Notes: a model not told the origin generated them from the letters alone. Shown: positions 24,049-31,717, counted from the stretch's first letter. The stretch is DNA of 32,932 nucleotides from Rhizobium sp. Q54 (GCA_945861615.1 CAMAVH010000021.1:1-32932); one strand, 5' to 3'. A program made the numbers and translations.

Positions 24049-24570
24049 ATGGCCGACCCCGCCCGCATCGCCAACAATAACGAAGACGCGCCGATCGACG
24101 AATCGGAGCGCACGATTCCGTTCGTGATGCACGAAATCCTCAACCTGGTCGATGGTTCCGTGAAAAAGCGCGCCAAGGCTTACGGCCTGACGCTGGAAGG
24201 CGTGCGCGTGCTGTTTCGCCTGTTGCCGCGCGACAGCGCCTCGGTGAAAGATCTGGCGCGGCTGACCGGCGCGGAAATCTCGACGCTGTCTCGTCTTCTC
24301 GACCGCATGGGCGACAAAGGCCTGATCCGCCGCCAGCGCGATTCGGAAGACGCCCGCTCGGTGCAGGTGAGCCTCACGCCCAAAGGCCGCAAGCTCGCCC
24401 TGCAGAACCGGCCGATTTATTACAAAGATTACGAACGCGTCCTGCTCGCCGGTATGAGCGCGCGGGACTCCCTGCAATTCCGGGATGCGCTGCTGCGCAT
24501 GCTCAGGAATCTTCGCGACCACGACCTGACCGAACTCGATCCGCCGCAGCGCGCGGCGGCGGGCCGGTAG
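24049..24570 (+). CDS. MarR-family transcriptional regulator
   Basis: A 173-residue winged-helix regulator. The helix-turn-helix spans roughly 64-92 (SVKDLARLTGAEISTLSRLL), and the wing carries the family signature D-A-R-S-V with LTPKG (101-113). MarR proteins bind palindromes as dimers and release them on binding aromatic acids or their CoA esters. The ATG at 24049 is used; a TTG 15 bp earlier would also be in frame. It precedes the UbiD-type gene by 65 bp in the same direction and is the only regulator among the aromatic genes, so it is the best candidate to bind the operators near 11126 and 19392 (inference). Confidence 0.9.
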   Translation: MADPARIANNNEDAPIDESERTIPFVMHEILNLVDGSVKKRAKAYGLTLEGVRVLFRLLPRDSASVKDLARLTGAEISTLSRLLDRMGDKGLIRRQRDSEDARSVQVSLTPKGRKLALQNRPIYYKDYERVLLAGMSARDSLQFRDALLRMLRNLRDHDLTELDPPQRAAAGR

Positions 24571-24635
24571 GCCGACCGCGAGGCCCCGTACGACGACCCG
24601 TATAAACGCGTAAAGCCCCCATCAGGGAGAGACTA

Positions 24636-26117
24636 ATGGCTGATGACAATCTGAAACATCAATTCGCCTACCAGGATCTGCGCGGCTGGATTGCCGAAGC
24701 GGACAAGCTCGGCGAAATGAAATACATCAACGGTCTGAACTGGGAACGTGAGATCGGCATGGTGACGGAGATGCTCCATCACACCGATCCGGCGCCCTGC
24801 GGCCTGTTCGACGAAGTGCCCGGCATTAAGAAGGGCTTCCGCGTTCTGACGAACTTCTTCGGCGCCCAGCGCGCGAACATGACGCTCGGCTTTCCGACCG
24901 GCTTGAACCGTTTGGATCTGAGCGAGGCCTTCCTGAAGGTCTACCGCAATCCGGAAAACAAGCCGATCCCGCACAAGATCGTCGAGACCGGCCCGATTTT
25001 CGAAAACATCCTGACCGGCGACGACGTCGACCTGAACATCTTCCCGACGCCGAAGTGGCACGAGGAAGACGGCGGGCGCTATCTCGGCACCGGCTCGTAC
25101 AACGTGACGATGGATCCCGATGAGAAGTGGGTCAACTGCGGCACCTACCGCTGCATGATCCAGACGAAGAACAAGATCGGCTTCTACATTTCGCCGGGCA
25201 AGCATGGCCGCATTCACCGCGATAAGTACGCGGAACGTGGCGAGAAGATGCCCGCCCTGATCGTCGTCGGCGGTAGCCCGATGATGTTCCTGCTCTCGTC
25301 GCAGGAAGTGCCCTACGGCATCAGCGAGTACGACATCCTCGGCGGCCTCTACAAGAAGCCGATCGAATGCGTGAAGGGCAAGATCACCGGTCTGCCGTTC
25401 CCCAAGGATGCCGAAATCGTCCTCGAAGGCTGGATCGATCCGAACGAGTTGATGGACGAAGGCCCGTTCGGCGAATGGACCGGCTACTACGCCTCCGACA
25501 TGCGTCCGGAGCCGGTGCTGCACGTCGAAGCGATCTATCATCGCAACGACCCGATCATCCTCGGCTGCCCTCCGCAGCGTCCGCCGGATGAGTTGGCCCG
25601 TTACCGCGCCGTCGCCCGCTCGGCTCTGCTCAAGCAGTCGATCCAGGCCGCCGGCGTGCCGGACGTCACCAACGTCTGGGCGCATGAAGTCGGTACCGCG
25701 CGTATGCTCGTCGCCGTCTCGATCAAGCAGCGCTACCCGGGCCATGCCCGTCAGGTTGGCCATATCGCCTGTCAGTGCCACGTCGGCGCTTACGCGGGCA
25801 AGTACGTCTTCGTCGTCGACGACGACATCGACGTGTCGAACCTCGAGCAGCTGATGTGGGCGGTCGTCACCCGGTCCGATCCGGCGACCTCGATCGATAT
25901 CGTGCACAACGCCTGGTCCACGCCGCTCGATCCGCGCATCACGCCGGAACAGCGCGAGCGTGGCGACTTCACGAACAGCCGCGCCATCATCGACGCGTGC
26001 CGTCCGTTCCACTGGCGCGACCAGTTCCCGAAGGTCAACATGCCGTCGGAAGGTCAGGCCAAGGAAGCCCGCCAGAAGTTCGGCCATCTGCTCGAAGGCT
26101 GGGGCAAGAGCGTCTAA
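24636..26117 (+). CDS. UbiD-family prenylated-FMN (de)carboxylase
   Basis: A 493-residue UbiD-superfamily enzyme, which uses prenylated FMN to decarboxylate, or carboxylate, aromatic and alpha,beta-unsaturated acids. The catalytic Glu-Arg-Glu set is intact: Arg172 in GTYRCMI, and Glu275 and Glu280 in E-G-P-F-G-E followed by WTGYY. Numbering is almost the same as Fdc1 (R173, E277, E282). Catabolic members act on hydroxybenzoates, phthalates and similar acids. The UbiX prenyltransferase needed for the cofactor is not in this window and must be encoded elsewhere. AGGGAGAG upstream supports the start. It follows the MarR gene and ends at a strong terminator. Housekeeping ubiquinone biosynthesis is possible, but the context favours catabolism. 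Confidence 0.92.
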   Translation: MADDNLKHQFAYQDLRGWIAEADKLGEMKYINGLNWEREIGMVTEMLHHTDPAPCGLFDEVPGIKKGFRVLTNFFGAQRANMTLGFPTGLNRLDLSEAFLKVYRNPENKPIPHKIVETGPIFENILTGDDVDLNIFPTPKWHEEDGGRYLGTGSYNVTMDPDEKWVNCGTYRCMIQTKNKIGFYISPGKHGRIHRDKYAERGEKMPALIVVGGSPMMFLLSSQEVPYGISEYDILGGLYKKPIECVKGKITGLPFPKDAEIVLEGWIDPNELMDEGPFGEWTGYYASDMRPEPVLHVEAIYHRNDPIILGCPPQRPPDELARYRAVARSALLKQSIQAAGVPDVTNVWAHEVGTARMLVAVSIKQRYPGHARQVGHIACQCHVGAYAGKYVFVVDDDIDVSNLEQLMWAVVTRSDPATSIDIVHNAWSTPLDPRITPEQRERGDFTNSRAIIDACRPFHWRDQFPKVNMPSEGQAKEARQKFGHLLEGWGKSV

Positions 26118-26139
26118 ACCTCCGTCCATACGCCGACCG

Positions 26140-26173
26140 GAAGCGGCCCCCGAAACGGGGCCGCTTCTTTTTT
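26140..26173 (+). terminator. Rho-independent terminator after the UbiD-family gene
   Basis: A perfect 11-bp stem, GAAGCGGCCCC (26140-26150) with GGGGCCGCTTC (26157-26167), a 6-nt loop and six T (26168-26173). It ends two bases before the stop codon of the convergent TauE/SafE gene. Confidence 0.95.
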
Positions 26174-26175
26174 GG

Positions 26176-26973
26176 CTACAGCGCCAGCAAGCCGCGGACC
26201 ACGACATAGAGCCCGACGGCGACGACGAGGACGGCGAACAGCCTTTGCAGGAGACGGCGCGAGCCCGCCAAGCGGCCGGCGAGGCGGCTCCCGCCGTAGC
26301 CGCCGAGGGCGGCGCCGGCAACGAACAGTCCCGCGACGGGCCAATCGACGAGACCGGCATAGGCATAGCTGGCCGCCGTGGTCAGGCCGAAGGCCGTCAC
26401 CGAGACAAGCGATGAGCCGATAGCGTTGAGCATCGGCATCGCCGTCGCGCCGATCAAGCCGGGAACGACGAGAAAACCGCCGCCGATACCGAAAAAGCCC
26501 GAAAAGCCGCCGACGGCGAAACCGGTACCAAAGAGCCCGGGCAGTAGGCGCGCGGCATTGGCGCGTGACAAATGCACGTCGGCCGCATCGCCGTCGCGAC
26601 GCGGCAAGAACATCAGAACGCCGACGACCAACATGAGCGCGCCGAACAAGGCCAAGAGCTTCTGGCCATCGAAGGACTGGCCGAGGCGCGCGCCGAAAGC
26701 CGCGCCGATCACGCCTGCGGCGCTAAACGCTGCCGCACAAGGCCAGCGCACCGTCGCGGCGCGCGCGTGGTAAATCAGGTTGAGCGCCGCGGCCGCGGCA
26801 ACCGCCACCGCGCTCGTTCCGATCGCGATGTGGGGCGAGGCGATCCCGACGACGTAAATCAACAGCGGCACGGCGAGGATCGAGCCGCCGCCGCCGATCA
26901 GTCCGAGCACGAACCCAACCACACCGCCGGACAGAACGGCCGATCCATCCTGCCATAGCGTCAGCGCGGACAC
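26176..26973 (-). CDS. TauE/SafE-family sulfite exporter of the persulfide module (second copy)
   Basis: A 265-residue membrane protein with about eight helices and the TauE/SafE signatures (GLIGGGGSILAVPLL near the N-terminus, GFSGFFGIGGGFLVVPGL in the middle). In BigR-type operons this permease is thought to export sulfite formed when persulfide is oxidised. It is the last gene of a three-gene minus-strand unit behind the ArsR-type sensor and the rhodanese, with nine bases to the rhodanese stop. This context makes a sulfite role more certain than for the copy at 23096. Confidence 0.9.
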   Translation of the reverse strand: MSALTLWQDGSAVLSGGVVGFVLGLIGGGGSILAVPLLIYVVGIASPHIAIGTSAVAVAAAAALNLIYHARAATVRWPCAAAFSAAGVIGAAFGARLGQSFDGQKLLALFGALMLVVGVLMFLPRRDGDAADVHLSRANAARLLPGLFGTGFAVGGFSGFFGIGGGFLVVPGLIGATAMPMLNAIGSSLVSVTAFGLTTAASYAYAGLVDWPVAGLFVAGAALGGYGGSRLAGRLAGSRRLLQRLFAVLVVAVGLYVVVRGLLAL

Positions 26974-26982
26974 CGGACGCGC

Positions 26983-27516
26983 CTAGGAGCGCGCCACGGC
27001 GCGCCGGTTCCACGGCAAGCGCATGAGCAACTTGGCCATGCCGCAAAATCCGCTGACGCCGGCGAACAGCAATCCCGCGCCGACGAAGAGCGGCACCGCG
27101 AAGAACGCCGGCGCGACGAAGAACCCGAGCAGGCTGCCGCCCAAGATCAATGCGCCGGCGGCGATTTGAACTTGGCGCTGGAGATCGATCGGCTGGCCGC
27201 GGTCCACCACGACGGGCAGACCGGCGCGCTTCCAAGCGTCAAGCCCCCCTTCAAGCACATAGCCCTGACCTTTGATCGCCGCGGCCAGGCGAGCCGCATG
27301 GGCGGCGGTGCGCGCGCCGCTGCGGCAGTGGAAGATCACCGCTTGGCCTTCGTCGCATGCCGGCGCCTTCCGATCGAGTGCGCTGGCCGCATGATGATGC
27401 GCCTGCGAGATCCGTTCTCGGGCATGTTCGTCCGCTTCGCGGATATCGATTAATTTGGCGCCACCCCGCAACAGTTCTGCGGCGCGTTGCGGCGTGATGC
27501 TTTGCAACTGGCTCAT
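26983..27516 (-). CDS. Rhodanese with C-terminal DUF2892 membrane domain
   Basis: A 177-residue protein. Residues 1-105 are a rhodanese domain with the active-site loop FHC64RSGART, which carries sulfane sulfur as a cysteine persulfide. From about 113 to the end there is a two-helix DUF2892-like membrane segment (ILGGSLLGFF, then LLFAGVSGFCGMAKLL). It would move persulfide sulfur between glutathione, sulfite and the persulfide dioxygenase at the membrane. It follows the ArsR-type gene by about 20 bp and precedes the TauE/SafE gene, matching known BigR/persulfide operons. Confidence 0.93.
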   Translation of the reverse strand: MSQLQSITPQRAAELLRGGAKLIDIREADEHARERISQAHHHAASALDRKAPACDEGQAVIFHCRSGARTAAHAARLAAAIKGQGYVLEGGLDAWKRAGLPVVVDRGQPIDLQRQVQIAAGALILGGSLLGFFVAPAFFAVPLFVGAGLLFAGVSGFCGMAKLLMRLPWNRRAVARS

Positions 27517-27535
27517 GCGAGCACTCCTTGGATCG

Positions 27536-27874
27536 TTAGGAACAGTAAATGTCTTTCAGCAGCGCCAGCAGTCGCGCGACGCGCGGATCGGCGATGCGGT
27601 AGTAGATCGTCTGCGCCTCGCGGCGCGTCGTGACCAACTCGTCGTCGCGCAAGCGCGCCAAATGCTGCGACAAAGCCGACGGGCTCAGCCCCACGCTATC
27701 GGCCAAGGCGCCGACCGCGGCTTCGCCCTCGGCCGCCAGTTGGCAGAGCACGAGCAAGCGCCGCTCATTGGCGAGCAGCCGCAGCATCTGCGCCGCCTCG
27801 GCGGCTTTGGCTTCCAATTGCGCGAAACCGCGCGCATCGGCGGGGATTGTCTTGGCCATGGCTGCGCTTCTCAT
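27536..27874 (-). CDS. ArsR-family BigR/SqrR-like persulfide-sensing repressor
   Basis: A 112-residue winged-helix protein. The helix-turn-helix is in ALADSVGLSPSALSQHLARL (56-75). It has just two cysteines, C44 and C111, 67 residues apart and at the places where BigR and SqrR carry the pair that forms a disulfide or tetrasulfide on sensing persulfides. It lacks the metal-binding pattern of ArsR/SmtB. ATG 27874 gives the longest frame but has no Shine-Dalgarno and almost touches the operator; ATG 27859 (residue 6) follows GAGAAG and may be the real start. It probably represses both its own operon and the divergent hydrolase gene. Confidence 0.9.
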   Translation of the reverse strand: MRSAAMAKTIPADARGFAQLEAKAAEAAQMLRLLANERRLLVLCQLAAEGEAAVGALADSVGLSPSALSQHLARLRDDELVTTRREAQTIYYRIADPRVARLLALLKDIYCS

Positions 27875-27877
27875 ATT

Positions 27878-27906
27878 TTAGTTGATACTAATTTAGTAAA
27901 TACTAA
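27878..27906. promoter_or_regulatory. Multi-half-site operator between the divergent persulfide genes
   Basis: Four alternating half-sites are present: TTAGT (27878-27882), ACTAA (27887-27891), TTAGT (27893-27897) and ACTAA (27902-27906). The central pair extends to a perfect palindrome TACTAA-T-TTAGTA (27886-27898). The AT-rich patch lies between the BigR-like gene and the hydrolase gene, where BigR/SqrR boxes are known to occur, and could hold two dimers side by side. Confidence 0.7.
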
Positions 27907-27949
27907 TATAAAGGTCAAGACATGATCTTCATCCTTCGAGGAGGCGGCT

Positions 27950-28840
27950 ATGACGTCTGACGGCTGGCCATCCATTCGCGGCTTTTTCGACGAGACGACC
28001 AATAGCGTCAGCTATCTGGTCTGGGATCCCGCGACAGGCGACGCCGCGATCATCGATCCCCTGCTCGCGTTCGATCCGGCAACCGGCAAAGCCTCGACCG
28101 CGCCCGCGGCGGCGTTACTCGAGGCGGCGGCGGCGCTCGGCCTGCACATCGCCTGGCTGCTCGAAACCCACGTCCATGCCGACCACCTGTCGGCCGCGGC
28201 CTATCTCAAGGCCAAAACAGGCGCGCCGATCGCCATCGGCGAACATGTCGGCGAGGTGCAACGCATCTTCCGCCCGATCTTCGATGCAACCGATGTCTCC
28301 GGCGACGGCGCGGAATTCGACCGCCTGTTGCGCGACGGCGAACGGCTGCCGCTCGGCCAAGGCGAGATCGAAGTTCTCTACACCCCGGGACATACGCCGG
28401 CCTGCGTCAGCTACCGCATCGGCGATGCCGTCTTCGTCGGCGACACCCTGTTCATGCCCGATTACGGCACCGCGCGCGCGGATTTCCCCGGCGGCGACGC
28501 GCGCCAGCTCTACCGCTCGATCCGGCGCCTGCTCGACTTGCCGCCCGCCACCCGGCTATTCATGTGCCACGATTACAAGGCTCCCGGACGCGACAATTAC
28601 GCCTGGGAGACGACAGTCGCCGCCGAGCGCGACGGCAACGTGCAGGCGCGCGAAGGGATCGCCGAGGACCGTTTCGTCGCCCAACGTCAGGCGCGCGATG
28701 CCGCACTGAGCGCGCCGCGACTGCTGCTGCCCTCCATCCAGGTGAATATGCGCGCAGGGAGTTTCCCCCCCGCCGAAGCGAATGGACGATGCTATCTGCG
28801 AATTCCCGTCACTCTGGACGGCTCGACGACAATCAGCTGA
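27950..28840 (+). CDS. Metallo-beta-lactamase-fold persulfide dioxygenase-like hydrolase (Blh/ETHE1 type)
   Basis: A 296-residue metal hydrolase-fold protein. Metal ligands are H74-x-H76-x-D78-H79 (THVHADH), H148 (TPGHT), D165 (VGDTLF) and H207 (MCHDY). The pattern fits ETHE1/Blh persulfide dioxygenases, which oxidise glutathione persulfide to sulfite with one Fe(II), rather than glyoxalase II. It is divergent from the BigR-like sensor across the shared operator, the arrangement known for bigR-blh loci. A GGAGG Shine-Dalgarno supports the start. Sulfite made here would leave through the TauE/SafE permease at 26176. Confidence 0.92.
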   Translation: MTSDGWPSIRGFFDETTNSVSYLVWDPATGDAAIIDPLLAFDPATGKASTAPAAALLEAAAALGLHIAWLLETHVHADHLSAAAYLKAKTGAPIAIGEHVGEVQRIFRPIFDATDVSGDGAEFDRLLRDGERLPLGQGEIEVLYTPGHTPACVSYRIGDAVFVGDTLFMPDYGTARADFPGGDARQLYRSIRRLLDLPPATRLFMCHDYKAPGRDNYAWETTVAAERDGNVQAREGIAEDRFVAQRQARDAALSAPRLLLPSIQVNMRAGSFPPAEANGRCYLRIPVTLDGSTTIS

Positions 28841-28852
28841 CGGTCAGATTCG

Positions 28853-28877
28853 GGAACTGGCAGCCCGAAAAGACGTT
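28853..28877 (+). promoter_or_regulatory. Candidate EcfG (general stress) promoter of the Gln/Arg-rich protein gene
   Basis: GGAAC (28853-28857) and CGTT (28874-28877) with a 16-bp spacer match the EcfG consensus of alphaproteobacteria. The expected start near 28884 is about 30 nt before the ATG at 28914, a normal leader length. Confidence 0.55.
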
Positions 28878-28913
28878 TAACTACATCTTGGAATCGCCAT
28901 TTTCCGGTGCCAT

Positions 28914-29231
28914 ATGAAGTCGATGAGCAAACGCAGCACCCATTTTTCCGCTAGGCTTACCGGCGCAGTGCTGGCCATCGCCATCGCCGCGATCCCGATG
29001 GCCGGCTTCGCGCAGACGGCGCAGGAACAGCGTCAGGACCAGCTCAACCGCGACCTCGATCAGCGTCGTCTGCAGCGCAGCCTGGATGCGCGCGAACAGC
29101 AAATGCAAAATCAGAGCGAGCAGCGGCTGCAACAGCAGCAACGCCAGATCGAGCAGCGCAATCAAATGCGCAACGACCGCGACTCACGCCGCGCGCGCGA
29201 CGCCAACGAGGCGGAGCGCCGCCGGCCCTAA
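28914..29231 (+). CDS. Small exported Gln/Arg-rich coiled-coil protein, unknown function
   Basis: A 105-residue protein I cannot assign to a named family. Residues 1-34 look like a signal peptide (basic start, hydrophobic LTGAVLAIAIAAIPMAG, cut near AGFAQ). The mature part is almost entirely Gln, Arg, Asp, Glu and Asn in a predicted long helix or coiled coil, and ends RRRP. It would be periplasmic, highly charged and possibly flexible, as some stress-induced small envelope proteins are. A second ATG (28923) is possible. A candidate EcfG promoter directly upstream suggests stress induction. Confidence 0.7.
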   Translation: MKSMSKRSTHFSARLTGAVLAIAIAAIPMAGFAQTAQEQRQDQLNRDLDQRRLQRSLDAREQQMQNQSEQRLQQQQRQIEQRNQMRNDRDSRRARDANEAERRRP

Positions 29232-29336
29232 TTCTAGCCCCTTGAAAAGCCATCAGCTTTCCAGCTTCCATGAAAGCGTGACAAATTATTATCGCCGCAT
29301 GGCTAGTATGGCGCCCCCTTCATATCCCGCCCCGCC

Positions 29337-30662
29337 ATGTCATTGCCCCCGCCCGATTATCTCCCGGCTCCAGCGCCCGCGAACGAGACCGCCCGTCTCG
29401 CCGCCCTGCGCCGTGCCGATATTCTCGATACGCCGCCCGAAGCCGCCTTCGACCGGCTGACCCGCATCGCCAGTCAATTGACCGGCACACCCATCGCCCT
29501 CGTCTCGCTGATCGATGGCGAGCGGCAATGGTTCAAGGCCAAGGCGGGCCTCGATGCCAGCGAGACGCCACGAGATTGGGCATTTTGCGCTCACGCCATC
29601 TTGAAGCCCAATGAAGTGCTGATCGTGCCCGATACCGCCGCGGACGCGCGCTTTCGCGGCAATCCCCTGGTGACAGGCGCGCCCAACATCCGCTTCTACG
29701 CCGGCGCACCAATCATCACCCATGACGGCCACGCGCTCGGCACCGTCTGTGCCATCGACAGCAAGCCGCGCAGCGACATCGGCCAACGGGAAGCCGCGAT
29801 CCTGATAGAGCTTGCCCATGTCGCCGCCGACGAAATCGAATTGCGCCGGCTCGCCCGCCAACTCGACGAGGAGATTCGCCAGCGCCAGGGCGCCGAGGCG
29901 CGCCGAAGAGATGCCGAACAGGCCCGCGCTCGCGCCGAAGCGGAAGCCATTCGCCAGCGCGCCAGCCATTCGCTCATGCGGCTCACCGGGGGGATCGCCC
30001 ATGAATTCAACAATCTCTTCACTGGGCTGATTTTGCTCGCAGAAAACCTGCAGGTCGGCGCCGATGCCGCTTTGCAAAGGCCGTTGGCGCTGATGCTCGA
30101 CGCCTTTCAGCGCGGGAGCCGGCTGACCAACGGCATGCTGTCCTATTCCGGCAAGCAATATCTCGATCCCGGCGAACTCGCGGTCGGGCCGATCCTGCAT
30201 AACGTCGCCACCATGATCCCGGCCTTGCACGGCAAATCCGCCAAGGTCACGGTGGACGTCGCAGCCGACTGCGGCATGATCGAAGCGGATGGCCGACAAT
30301 TGCTCGCCGCGCTCGCCGAACTGGCCGCCAATGCGGTCGAGGCCGCCGCGCCAGGCGGCGCGGACATCCGCCTCTCCGCCGCCAATGTGACCTTGACCGA
30401 TGGCGCGGCACAGGCCCTCGGCGCTGACGCGAGACCTGGCGCGTTCCTGCGCATCGGCGTCGCCGACAACGGGCGCGGCATGAGCCTCAAGGTGCGCGCG
30501 CAAGCCTGCGAGCCGTTCTTCACCACCAAGCCGGTCGGCGGAGGCCCCGGCCTCGGGCTGTCCATGGCGCAAGGTTTTGCCCGTCAGTCCGGCGGATTCC
30601 TTCTCATCGATTCCGCGCCGGAGGCCGGCACCGTCGTCACGCTTTATCTGCCGCAGAGCTGA
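29337..30662 (+). CDS. GAF-domain sensor histidine kinase, orphan
   Basis: A 441-residue soluble kinase without membrane segments. An N-terminal GAF domain (about 25-165) is joined by a charged coiled coil (about 165-212) to a HisKA domain with the phospho-acceptor His222 in GGIAHEFNNL, as in NtrB-like and hybrid kinases. The HATPase domain has an N box at Asn332, D377-N-G-R-G (377-381) and a GGGPGLGLS lid (401-409), so it looks active. No receiver domain is attached and no response regulator gene is adjacent. The REC-EAL protein at 13114 is an orphan regulator in the same window, but a link is speculation. The GAF ligand is unknown. Confidence 0.92.
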   Translation: MSLPPPDYLPAPAPANETARLAALRRADILDTPPEAAFDRLTRIASQLTGTPIALVSLIDGERQWFKAKAGLDASETPRDWAFCAHAILKPNEVLIVPDTAADARFRGNPLVTGAPNIRFYAGAPIITHDGHALGTVCAIDSKPRSDIGQREAAILIELAHVAADEIELRRLARQLDEEIRQRQGAEARRRDAEQARARAEAEAIRQRASHSLMRLTGGIAHEFNNLFTGLILLAENLQVGADAALQRPLALMLDAFQRGSRLTNGMLSYSGKQYLDPGELAVGPILHNVATMIPALHGKSAKVTVDVAADCGMIEADGRQLLAALAELAANAVEAAAPGGADIRLSAANVTLTDGAAQALGADARPGAFLRIGVADNGRGMSLKVRAQACEPFFTTKPVGGGPGLGLSMAQGFARQSGGFLLIDSAPEAGTVVTLYLPQS

Positions 30663-30748
30663 CCGACGGCATCCCGCGCCTTACCCCCGATTCCAATTAT
30701 CGCCGCCTTCGCCTATGATGCGTCAGCCATCGACAAAGGACGGATGCC

Positions 30749-31216
30749 ATGGAACGGGTCAGCATTTCCCTCGACGACGATCTTCTCGTGAAGTTCGACG
30801 CTTACATGAACCGCAAGGGATACGGCAACCGCTCGGAGGCGATCCGCGACCTGCTGCGCGAACGCTTGGAACGCGATCAGGAGAAGCAAGGCGGCGCCGT
30901 GCACTCGGTCGGCTGCCTATCCTATGTCTACAATCATCATCAGCGCGAACTGGCCAGGCGCCTGACCGAATCGCAGCACGATCACCACTCCTACGTGCTC
31001 TCGACGCTGCATGTGCATCTCGATCACGAAAATTGCCTGGAGGTCGTCGTGCTCAATGGAGAAACGGCGAATCTGCGGAGCTTCGCCGAGACGACTATTG
31101 CCGAAACCGGCGTCCGCCACGGCAAGCTGCATTTGATCGGCACGGAAATGGTGCAAAGCCAGCATAAGCATGGCCACAGCAAAACCGGCCACAGCCACGC
31201 CAAGCCGCTGACCTAA
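30749..31216 (+). CDS. nikR: Nickel-responsive regulator NikR
   Basis: A 155-residue ribbon-helix-helix/ACT regulator. The N-terminal ribbon (MERVSISLDDDLL) leads to the helices that contact DNA. The high-affinity nickel site is complete: His77, His88, His90 and Cys96, one residue shifted from the E. coli set 76/87/89/95. The C-terminal tail is rich in histidine (HKHGHSKTGHSH), an addition to the usual length of about 133-140 that could bind extra metal. NikR normally represses nickel uptake genes when nickel is plentiful. No nickel transporter, hydrogenase or urease gene is in the window, so its targets lie elsewhere. AAAGGA upstream supports the start. Confidence 0.95.
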   Translation: MERVSISLDDDLLVKFDAYMNRKGYGNRSEAIRDLLRERLERDQEKQGGAVHSVGCLSYVYNHHQRELARRLTESQHDHHSYVLSTLHVHLDHENCLEVVVLNGETANLRSFAETTIAETGVRHGKLHLIGTEMVQSQHKHGHSKTGHSHAKPLT

Positions 31217-31282
31217 TCCGCGCGGTGGACAATCCGGGCGTGAGCGGCCCGCCCTGCGGCTAGAAGCTGACCAACCAAGCCG

Positions 31283-31717
31283 TCAACAGGCCGTGTGGTC
31301 CAGGCATTTGCTGCCGATGAAGAAGCTCGAAAGCACATTCTCCAACTCCGCATTGCCGGCTTCGCGATAGGCCTTCTGCAAAGCCGCCAGCATCTCTTTC
31401 TGCGGCGAGAGTTCGACGTCTGCAAATTCCTTCCGGCTCATGAATGCCATCGGCCAATCGGGGAAAAGCCGCCGATCCGTCTCGATCGCATATAGCTCCG
31501 TGACGTAGCGGTGCCGCGGATCTCGCTCGATCTTGCGGTAAACCGCTTCGACGACCTCCGCCTCGCCTTCCAGAATTTGCATGAAGGTGCCGTCCTCATG
31601 AAGCAGGATGCCGGTCACACCCGAGAGCATATTGTGCAAGCGACATTGTTCGATAAGGCAGGTGACGTCCCATGCCGTGGTCAACAGAGACGCGCTGAAA
31701 TAGCCCATGCGAAGCAT
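31283..31717 (-). CDS. BLUF-domain blue-light sensor protein
   Basis: A 144-residue short BLUF protein, which binds FAD and senses blue light. The photochemical residues are present: Tyr6 (GYFSAS), Asn29, Gln47 (FMQILEG), and Trp88 with Met90 (DWPM). About 45 residues follow the core and end with Cys138 and Cys144. There is no attached output domain, so it must act through a partner. The start at 31717 is chosen because AAGGAA is well placed before it and the BLUF fold begins at once; the longer open frame upstream has no family character. No partner protein is obvious next to it. Confidence 0.9.
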   Translation of the reverse strand: MLRMGYFSASLLTTAWDVTCLIEQCRLHNMLSGVTGILLHEDGTFMQILEGEAEVVEAVYRKIERDPRHRYVTELYAIETDRRLFPDWPMAFMSRKEFADVELSPQKEMLAALQKAYREAGNAELENVLSSFFIGSKCLDHTAC

